Assembly (NCBI GenBank): GCA_028571685.1
Contig: CM053146.1
Span: 112,567,431 to 112,631,430 of the forward strand
Direction of reading: 5' to 3'
Source of the DNA: Heterohyrax brucei
Taxonomy: Eukaryota; Chordata; Mammalia; Hyracoidea; Procaviidae
DNA length: 64,000 nt
Shown: piece by piece, positions 55,480 through 64,000 of the stretch
Numbering within the stretch: position 1 is the first letter of the stretch
Layout: each line of letters starts with the position of its first letter
Translations under genes and position numbers: made by a program
The notes under the pieces: generated by a model
Told to the model about the DNA's origin: nothing
The model's database searches: none
The model's input: only the letters and a program-made list of their open reading frames with translations

Positions 55480-55843
55480 GAAGTTTTGAGTTTTAGCCCA
55501 CCCCTGAGAAGATGTCCCCTTGCACGGAGGACGGACTCTTCGGCCGCCAATCAGGAGCAGAGAAAGGTCTCGAGAGGTTGTCAAGCCGACGACCTCCATA
55601 GGAATCGCGGCCCCAGGGTGAGAATAACGCCAAAAGTCGTGGAAAACGTCGGCGGCAAGACAGTGGAGCTGGATGACGCCTACTCGTTGGCTAACCAAAG
55701 CTGCCGAGAGGACTTCCAGGGCCGCGGAACGGCGGGAGGCCGAAGGGTTAACCGCGCTCCCAGTGCCTAAACGCATCCCCGCCGCCACCTCCGCCGTCGC
55801 TAGGAGACGCCGGAAGTGGGGGAGGGGCGGGCGGTGGGACTGA

Positions 55844-56284
<441 letters not shown>

Positions 56285-57011
56285 TGAGGGGCGTGCGGAA
56301 GACCTCTGGGTAGGGGGCCGGTTTCCTGGGGTCGTGGTGAGCGGGCGGAGGCCGCTGCTGGGGATCCAGCCTGGAGCTCCTGCACCCAGGGGTGCAGGGT
56401 GAAGGCTAGGACTGGAAATGGAGAGTGGGTGGGAATCCTCGGGCAAGAGGATATTCTAGCTTTTAAAACATGTTTAAAAGCCTTGAATCTATTCTTGGCG
56501 CGGTGCGTGTGCCGTGTCCCCGCCTCCTCGCTTCTCCTGCCTTCGGCCGCCCCCGCGCTCGGTGCCGGTCAGTGTTCCGGAGGGCGGGGAAGGTGGAGAG
56601 TGGCATTTTCTGTGTGCCAAAATTTTGCTGCCCCATGAAGGGAGGATATGGAGGATATGGGGTCACCCCCGCCCCCCAAGCACTGTAGGATTTTTAAGGG
56701 GCTGTGTTGCTGTAAAGTAAAATTACTTTGGTTTTCTGTTCTTCTGAGTGCCACCCTTTAAGTCTAACAGGGATACGGTAGAAGAGCGGTTGTCTCTTGT
56801 TGCAAGTTATTGCCATTTTTCTCCCAAAGGAGAAAGGGAAGCTATGTGATAATGAAATGTTCTCCCTTGCTCGTCCCCCGTCCCGTTAGATTGGTAATTT
56901 TCTTGCTAGGTAAAAGGGTTCTGACTGTTTTGCAGAGACAATTAGGAAAATGAGCCTCATGGTGTAATTTTCCCGTGATGGTTGATTTGGCACAGGAGCT
57001 CAGCGTGGTAA

Positions 57012-57066
57012 CGGTGTGTGTGCGTGTGTGGTGTGTACGTATGTATGTATGTTTTATATGTGTGTG
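57012..57066. repeat. (TG)n/(GTAT)n low-complexity repeat
   Basis: Imperfect TG units with TGTACGTATGTATGTATG, in ABI2 intron 1. Confidence 0.85.
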
Positions 57067-57695
57067 GCGGAGAGTGGATACTGGATTGAGATGAGATCCA
57101 GCTGCTCCAGGATAAAGCAGATGATTCTGGGATTTAAGAAAAGCCTTCAAAAATTATTTGAGAGAATAGCAGAATAAAGTGCAGTTTACACATTCTGTTT
57201 TATGGTTTATTCTGAATTAAATGTTTTGCTTCCATTTTTGTCCCTTCCGGTTTGAATTTTCTTGGGTTAAAGGTGGAAATGGAAATAGTGTGCTAAATCA
57301 TTTCTTCACTCTGATCTTGTTTTTTTTTTTTTGCTTCCCCCTCCATCTTTCCAGGCATCTTTCTTAACATCAGCTATATTGGCAAGCAGTCTTAAGTCTT
57401 AGTGTAAATTAATAAAACAAATAAACCTAGGTGTTAAAAAGTATAGGTTCTTAAGTTTTGTAAGCAGGACATGGTTAACAGTAGTATTGTCACATTTTTC
57501 TTGATTGGACATATACTGAACTTTGTGTTACATTATAGGAAATATTTCCATTGGAGAATGAGCCAGGCATAATCCAAGACTTTCCCCTTCAACGAGGCAG
57601 TTGAAAATATGGTTTAATAGGGAAAAAGAAGGATGTGTCTTGGGTCAAAGATCAATACAAAAATATATATATCTTACTTGCAGGTTACTGATGTA

Positions 57696-57860
57696 TTGGA
57701 TACCCTGGTGGCATAACAGTTAAGTGGTATGGCCGCTAATCAAAAAGTTGGCAGTTCAAATCTACCAGATGCTTCTTGGAAATTATGGCACAGTTCTACC
57801 CTGTGCTTTAGAGTTGCTATCACTCGGAATTGACTCAATGGCAGTGATTTTTTTGTTTGT
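57696..57860 (+). mobile_element. AfroSINE, short type
   Basis: TACCCTGGTGGCATAACAGT at the start, GTTGCTATCACTCGGAATTG at the end. Confidence 0.88.
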
Positions 57861-57965
57861 TTTATTAATTAATTACTGGCATAGGAGAAACCTGTAGGTT
57901 CTGAGTTTTTCACTAGATGTGTTTGAATGTCTTTGTGCTCAACACTCTGCCCTCCGAGTGCCTAA

Positions 57966-58142
57966 AAAAAAAGTGCCATCTAATTGATTCACACTCATCA
58001 GGACCTGGTGTATTACAGAGGGTTTTCTTGGCTGTACTTACAGAAGCAGATCATCAGGACTTTTTTCCCAGACACCTTTGGGTGGGCCCCAGCTGCCAAC
58101 TTTTAGGTTACTAGTTGAGCACAAACTACTTGTGCTCCCAGT
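57966..58142 (-). mobile_element. AfroSINE, long type, degraded
   Basis: GTGCCATCTAATTGATTCAC, CAGAAGCAGATCATCAGG, then ACTTGTGCTCCCAG. Confidence 0.75.
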
Positions 58143-58203
58143 GGACTTTTATACCTAGTGCTTACAGTTTTATAGCCTATTTTTCAGGAGAGGCCGTGTG
58201 TGA

Positions 58204-58350
58204 GCAAATTAATACCATACAGTTCTGTGACCCAGTTTGACAGAGTACTACTGCCCAATAGGGGTGACACGGAGCAGCTGGTGGAGTCAACCTGTAATAT
58301 TTGGGTTAGCAGCCACAGTGCTTAACCACTCCACTGGGAGAGCTCCATTT
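58204..58350 (-). mobile_element. AfroSINE, short type, degraded
   Basis: GACAGAGTACTACTGCCCAA to GGGTTAGCAGCCACAGTGCT and CTCCACTGGGAGAGCTCC. Confidence 0.75.
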
Positions 58351-59811
58351 TGGTTTGGTTGAGTTTGGTGATTTATGCTCTGTAATAGACTGTGGCTGGG
58401 AAGATGAACTGGCAGTAGGTAGGTATGCTGGTCTCAGAATTCCCCGTCTCTAGGAAAGGCAAATCCCAAAGGATTGGAGTGTGTTAATTCATTTGCCTCC
58501 TGCACCATACTGTGGCAAATCTGCAGTCAGAAATCTAGAGTGGAAATGTGATTGAATGTGGTAGTAAGTAATAAAAGAAACATATTTGCATCTCTTACTA
58601 TTGTTATGTAAAGGTAAGAGTACGTGAATTAACAAAGCTAAAAGGTTGAAGGCATCAGTAATAAAATATATAAAAAGAAGATTTATATATTTTATACATT
58701 TCTTGTAGTTGAAAAAAGACTCTTAACTGCCGCCATTATCTGTCTTGGCAATAGGATTCAAAAATTAGTGGTGTTTTTAAACTCAGTGCATAAATACTGA
58801 TGTGATAGAAATGAATTTAGATGTTTAAGATCCCTTATTTCTACAGTTTAGCTTTTGAAGTAGATTTTACAAATTTACGTCTTAGATTATCATCTGTTTT
58901 AGAATTCAGTAGGTATATTATTGATACTGCCTCTCAGGATGACAGCTCCCACTGGGTGTGTTTGTAGTATAGTTGATAAATAGAACGTGGTGATGGTAGA
59001 TTTGTGCTGATCCAGCAGCACATTTGGCTGGCTTCCCTTGTGACCAAAGAACTGACCAGCCAGGTTGTGATACTGCCTGTGACTCTGTAACAGATGCAAG
59101 TTAAATTGTGGGATCTGAGACCCTAATGGTCAATTTAGCCTTGTCAGAGCCTCATACACTACCCAGTAGTTCAAGTTAACTAACTCAGCACTCATTTTAT
59201 TTTGTGGAAATGTAATTTTGCCTTTAAAGCAGAATAAGGAGAAATTTTGTGATGCATTGTAATAAATGATAAAGTTTGTTGCTTAGCAAATTTTGTGGTA
59301 AATCCAAATATTCTAAATGTGGGTTGTTACATGTGAAAAGTGAGCAAAGGAAGGAACGTCATTGAAGTGTCCTTTCGTAAAACAGTTGTATGCTTTTTGA
59401 ATTATTTGTTTTGTAAAAGTACCTTTCAGAAACATTGTTAGCTCTGGAGGTAATCAGATATTGCCTGTACTAATATACGCTGAGTCTGCAGATAGAGCAA
59501 GGTTTACTGATGCAGTTAGCATTAGAAATATAAAAATGTCTTTAATACAAATTTAGTTTTACTGTTGTTTTAACATTTTATTTTTCTATAATGTAATGGT
59601 AAAAAATTGTAACTAGATTGACTTTATTACTTGCCTTTACAAATAATTGAATAATTAAGGACTTTCTTTGGATGCTTGTAAGACTTGTGTTTCCCCTCTC
59701 TATTTATTAATATAAGTAGACAAGTGTCAAGGAATAAAAAAATTCTTTTGATTAACTTGGAATGTAAATTTTTATGCATAGAAGAATTTTATAATAATAC
59801 CGTAGTCCTTT
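58351..59811. other. ABI2 intron 1, no feature recognised
   Basis: AT-rich, without recognisable repeats or exons. Confidence 0.5.
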
Positions 59812-59975
59812 TAGGAACCCTGGTGGTATAGTGGTTAGCCTTTGGCTGCCAACCAAAAGGTTGCCAGTTGAAATCCACCATCTGTACTCCTTGGAAACTA
59901 TTAGGCAATTCTCTGTCCTGTGGGTTGTTGTGAGTTGGAATTGACTTGACAGCAGTGAGTTTAGATTCTTTTTTT
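59812..59975 (+). mobile_element. AfroSINE, short type
   Basis: AGGAACCCTGGTGGTATAGT at the start; GGTTGTTGTGAGTTGGAATT at the end. Confidence 0.9.
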
Positions 59976-60045
59976 TTTTGGTTTATGATCTTTTTAATGT
60001 TTTGGTAGGAGACATAAATTTGTATTTGTACCTTTTGCTAACCGT

Positions 60046-60196
60046 TAAAAAAACCCATTGTGGTCAGCTGACTCATAGTGACCCTAGAGGTCAGGGTAGA
60101 ACTGCCCCGTAGAGTTTCCAAGGAGCGCCTGGCAGATTTGAACTGCCAACCTTTTAGTTAGCAGACTCAGCATTTAACCCACGACACCACCTTGAT
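60046..60196 (-). mobile_element. AfroSINE, short type
   Basis: AAAAAACCCATTGTGGTCAG to AACCCACGACACCACC. Confidence 0.88.
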
Positions 60197-60719
60197 TTCA
60201 GCCCTAGATCTGGAAAGTCAACTTGTTTGTATTTGTGTATTTTTTTCCTGTTAGGTAAAGGAAAAGAAGTACTTTTTGTGATCGATAATTCATATAGGTA
60301 CACAGTAAAAATTCCATTGTTCATTGTTTGGATTAGGAGTAAAGTCATAAGATAAATTCTCTCAGAAGAATAGAAGTTAAAAATTTACTCTAAAATAGTA
60401 CTTGATGTATTTGTTTTGAATAAGAGACAAATCATTAGAAGCTTTCCTTTTTTCCCTTCATCAGCAAAGATACTCCCAAGATTCATTAAAAATTATGTGA
60501 AAGGCTTATAAGGGGATCATAGAATAATGACTTATTATCAATTTCATAAAAAATTACTGAAATGATGTAAAAGATTCAAAAATTTTTTTGAATGAAGCCA
60601 TTTAAGTACATGTCATTGTTGAAAAAGTATTAGAAAATACAAATAGGTATTAAGAAATTCAAAACTGCCCAGTCATTTTGAATATGGATCTTGTATTTAC
60701 ACTTGCAGAACTGTATCAC

Positions 60720-60828
60720 TTTAGCCAGTTGCCACCCAGTAGATTCTGACTCATGGTGAACCTGTGTGTTGCAGAGTACGGTTTTCAAGGCTTTGATCTT
60801 TTGTGAAGCAGGTTGTTTGTATCCCCAT
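60720..60828 (-). mobile_element. AfroSINE, long type, 3' half
   Basis: GTTGCCACCCAGTAGATTCT to TGTGAAGCAGGTTGTTTGT; the tRNA half is absent. Confidence 0.7.
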
Positions 60829-60840
60829 TTTAAAAGCAAA

Positions 60841-61046
60841 CAGCGAGTTGCCCTGGAGTCGATTTCCACTCCTGGTGACCCCATGTATGTCAGAGTAGAA
60901 CTTTACTCCAGAGGGTTTTCATGGCTATGACCTTTTGGAAGCAGATTGCTGGATCTTCCTTCTGAGGTACTTTTTGAGTAAGTTTTGAACTGCCAGACTT
61001 GCAGTTAGCAGCCCAGTGCTTAACTGTGTGCTCAAAGCAGGAGCTG
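60841..61046 (-). mobile_element. AfroSINE, long type
   Basis: CGAGTTGCCCTGGAGTCGAT, GGAAGCAGATTGCTGGATCT, then GCCCAGTGCTTAACTGTG. Confidence 0.85.
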
Positions 61047-61053
61047 CCTTTGT

Positions 61054-61251
61054 AAACCCAGTCATGGCCAGTCCAACTCAGCAACCTTATAGGACAGAAT
61101 ATAACTGTCTGATAGGATTTATAAACTAGTAAATCTTTATGGAAGCAGACTGCCACATCTTTCTCATGTGGAGTGCCTGGTGGGTTCTAACTGCTGACCT
61201 TTTGTGTGTCAGCCAAGTGCTTAACCACTTAGTGCTTAACCATGAGGCTTC
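61054..61251 (-). mobile_element. AfroSINE, long type
   Basis: CCCAGTCATGGCCAGTCCAA, GGAAGCAGACTGCCACATCT, then CAAGTGCTTAACCACTTAG with a local repeat of TAGTGCTTAACCA. Confidence 0.85.
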
Positions 61252-61337
61252 TTCAGTATATACCTATGCACAACTATATGCTTTTTTTTTTCACAAAAAT
61301 GAATTTATGTTGTATAATACCTTCTCTTTAAAGAGAA

Positions 61338-61543
61338 AATGGTGCTGAGCTGGTATGCTGATTAAGTACTCTGCTGCTAATCAAACGGTGGTTGGAATCC
61401 ACCAGCTGCTCTGTGGGAGAAAGGTGTGGCAGTCTGCATCTGTAAAGATTTACAGCCTTGAAAACACTATGGGACAGTGCTGCTGTGTCGTGGAGGGTTG
61501 CTATGAATTGGAATTGACTTTGAGATTGGGTTTGGTATGGATT
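61338..61543 (+). mobile_element. AfroSINE, long type
   Basis: GAGCTGGTATGCTGATTAAG at the start, GAAAGGTGTGGCAGTCTGCA in the middle, and GGTTGCTATGAATTGGAATT at the end. Confidence 0.85.
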
Positions 61544-61789
61544 TTTGGTTAAGGCTGAAGGTTTTTTTTCATGAATGCCGTAGAGTATACAGGGAGGAGA
61601 ATGTGTTTATGGGTTTAGTTCTGAATGTTCTCACAAATGGAGGCATCTTACAAGTACCTAGAATGAAGGAGAGTGAGGAGGTTACTTGAGAATAGAAATT
61701 TGAAGACTGACGTTTACATTTTTCTCTGATTTTTTTGTCTTTACCTTTGCCAAGAAGAGGGAACTGAATAGGTAGACACTAGGCTGACT

Positions 61790-61935
61790 TAAAAAAAGAA
61801 AAAAACAAGTAAACTCAGTTCCATCGAGTTGATTCCAATTCATAGTAAATCTTTAGGACAGAGTAGAACTGCCCTATCAGGTTTCCAAGGAACATCTGGT
61901 GGATTTAAGCTGCCAACTTAGGGAGATTGAATTCC
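61790..61935 (-). mobile_element. AfroSINE, 5'-eroded
   Basis: AAACTCAGTTCCATCGAGTT to TGGTGGATTTAAGCTGCCAA; it ends at the B-box side. Confidence 0.8.
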
Positions 61936-62165
61936 CCTAGGTTGACTGAGGTGGCTCAGTGATCAGGAGTTAGTAAAGGTTTGTCATCCTCCAAGAAGTA
62001 GTCCTTGCTTCTCAACAGGCATTTGGTAATTCAATTTTAGGTAGTAAGTCAGTCAGTATTAGTACCTTTGACAAGATTGTGAAAAACAACAGAGTTATAT
62101 TTAGCCCCTTATTGTCTTTAAAATTTTGTCATCTGTCACTTCCTACTCCTCCTTCAGGTTGCTTA

Positions 62166-62305
62166 AAACCAAAAAAGCCTGTTGCTGTTCTGACTAATAG
62201 TGACCCTATAGGGCAGAGTAAAACTGCACCATAGGGTTTCCCAGAATCACCTGGTAAATTCAAACTGCCCACTTTTTGGTTATCAGTGTTATAGCCTCAT
62301 AATTC
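62166..62305 (-). mobile_element. AfroSINE, short type
   Basis: ACCAAAAAAGCCTGTTGCTG to TTTTTGGTTATCAGTGTTAT. Confidence 0.8.
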
Positions 62306-62451
62306 CCTTCATGGATCCAAAGACTCCAACCTCATCTGTGTTTCCCTTTCTTGAAGAGCTTCCATGTATGAAATTGCCTTTTTTTCAAATAATTTATTAC
62401 TTTTAGTTTTCTTTGTATTCCTATGTCGATATGATTGTGTGAATGTATGGT

Positions 62452-62780
62452 ATTGTTAGCTGCTCTTGAGTCAGTCCAACTCATGGTGACCCCGTGCACA
62501 ATGAAATGAAATACAGCCTGGTCGCGTGCCACTCTGATAATTGGTTGCATGTCAGACTGTTGTGGTCTTTAGGGCTTTCATTGGCTGATTCTTGGAGGTA
62601 GACCACCTGGCTTTCTTCCTGGTCCATGTTAATTTAGAATCACTGCCAAAACCTGTTCAGTATCATAGCAACACACAAGCCATGTGACAGATGGGTGGGC
62701 GTTGTGCATGAGACACACTGATTAGGAGTCAAACCTGGGTCTTCATCATTGAAGGTGAGAATTCTTCCACTGAACTGTCA
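62452..62780 (-). mobile_element. SINE/RTE-related composite repeat
   Basis: The left end resembles an RTE/AfroSINE tail (GCTCTTGAGTCAGTCCAACT). The middle (GGTAGACCACCTGGCTTTCT, ATAGCAACACACAAGCC) is shared with 16641-16790. The right part includes GAGTCAAACCTGGGTCTTC, which resembles a tRNA-type B-box region in reverse. Confidence 0.45.
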
Positions 62781-63017
62781 TTGTCCACATGAGTGTATGA
62801 GTACTTTAGGGTCTTCTTTCCTTTCACAGAAAGTATAAACTGAATTGATTTACTTCTGTATAGAGTATATAGATTGGATTTTTTTGAGCAAGAAGTCTGT
62901 TTTGTGTTTCTTTTTAAAATGCAAGGAATTTAATAGCCTGCAGTAGCAGTGTGTACCTATGTTTAGGTAGATGAGCGGGAATAACCTCAAAATTATATAA
63001 GCTTATTCATAGACTAT

Positions 63018-63300
63018 TTTATTTTTATTGCACTTTAAATAAAGGTTTACAGAAGAAACTAGTTTCTCATTAAACAATTAATGCACATATAATTTTGTGA
63101 TGTAGGTTACCAACCCCATGACATGTCAGCACTCTCCGCTTCTCAGTCTTTGGTTTCCCATTACCAGCTTTCCCATCCCCTGCTGCCTTTTTGTCCCTGG
63201 GCCAGTGTGCTCATTTAGTCTTGTTTTATGGGCCTGTCTAATCTTTGGCTGAAAGGTGTGACTTCAGTGTTGAGTTAAAACCATGTCCCGGTATTCATAG
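63018..63300 (-). mobile_element. Afrotherian A-tailed repeat
   Basis: TTTTTATTGCACTTTAAATA, then GGTTACCAACCCCATGACAT, then TGGGCCTGTCTAATCTTTGG. Confidence 0.65.
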
Positions 63301-63349
63301 ACTTTTGATAAGTTATAGTTGAATTTTTATAGGACTGGTTAACAGATGG

Positions 63350-63503
63350 GAACCCTGGTGGCGTAGTAGTTAAGTGCTGTATCTGCTAACTGGAAGTTGA
63401 GCAGTTCATATCTGCCACTTGGAAACTCTGTGGGGCAGTTCTGCTCTGACCTATAGAGTCACTATGAGTTGAAATCCACTCGATGGCAGTGGCTTTGGCT
63501 TGG
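63350..63503 (+). mobile_element. AfroSINE, short type, well preserved
   Basis: GGAACCCTGGTGGCGTAGTA at the start and AGTCACTATGAGTTGAAATC at the end. Flanking GGTTAACAGA and GGTTAATAGA are a near-perfect target duplication. Confidence 0.92.
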
Positions 63504-63512
63504 TTAATAGAT

Positions 63513-64000
63513 TGACTTCCTGAAATAGAATATGGGATAACGCATTCTACTTTGACTTTCCTATCACTTTGTGTATTATTTCCTTCCCTTGATATAAAGA
63601 TCCTAGAAATTAAAGTTATATATTAAATTCATAGTATTATCCCATTAGTCATGGGATGTAATACACATAATAGGCAGTCAGTCAGCAGTGCTGAGTATCA
63701 TAAAAACATACACAAATATACTAGAGCCTGTGCTCTGGATTTCTCTAAATACATCTTGTAAGTTATTTCTGTTAGATGTTTTAAGTGACATGCTTTCTAA
63801 GCATTACTTGGAATGCCATTATGCAGTCATTAGCTTGCAAGGAGTCTAGTTTCAATTTTTATTTTTATACACATATTTTGACAGAAATTTTGGACAACAA
63901 AGGACTTAGATTTTAATAGTACACAAATAATTCACTCTTCTTAAATATACAAGCATATGCATTTTGACAGACTTACACAGTCATTGATGTAGTGTTTAAG
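63513..64000. other. ABI2 intron 1, window end
   Basis: AT-rich intronic sequence with no recognisable feature. Confidence 0.5.

Overview
The window is mammalian nuclear DNA, almost certainly from an afrotherian and most likely a paenungulate (elephant, sirenian or hyrax). The evidence is about fifty copies of a tRNA-derived SINE whose 5' half reads like GGTGGCGTAGTGGTTAAGTGC and whose 3' end reads like GGTCGCTATGAGTC...GACGGCA. This is AfroSINE, which is restricted to Afrotheria. RTE (BovB-like) LINE remnants carry the same 3' end. The exact species is inferred, not shown.

Two protein-coding genes can be read, both on the plus strand. CYP20A1 is complete: 13 coding exons from 7657 to 39193 join without a frameshift or internal stop into 1389 coding bases (462 residues plus stop), the family's usual length. 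All twelve introns are GT-AG. ABI2 begins at 56123, and only its first coding exon (39 residues) lies in the window; the rest of the window to 64000 is ABI2 intron 1. Both genes start in CpG islands. The order CYP20A1-ABI2, same strand, matches the conserved mammalian block on human 2q33, where NBEAL1 precedes CYP20A1. No NBEAL1 exon is visible in the first 7.4 kb.

Layout: 1-7400 is intergenic repeat-rich DNA with a CTCF-like motif near 5870. 7440-8020 is the CYP20A1 CpG island and exon 1. 7729-39042 holds the exons and introns, with L1 fragments on both strands. 39194-39600 is the proximal 3' UTR. 39600-55400 is intergenic or distal 3' UTR, with a mariner derivative forming an inverted repeat, LTR-like elements and two RTE fragments. 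55480-56420 is the ABI2 CpG island and exon 1. 56240-64000 is a SINE-dense part of ABI2 intron 1.

There is no sign of a bacterial-style or otherwise new gene system. The points most worth checking are: a Gln in place of the usual Arg of the P450 E-R-R triad in CYP20A1; extremely short retrotransposition products (19 and 43 nt of a SINE/RTE tail) with perfect 12-nt target duplications; an inverted pair of mariner transposase 3' ends that could fold into a long hairpin; a 16-bp CLEAR-type palindrome in CYP20A1 intron 1; and a 7-codon upstream ORF ending two bases before the ABI2 start codon. SINE, LINE and LTR names rest on recognition by eye, and their outer boundaries are usually accurate to about 5-20 bases unless a target duplication is given.
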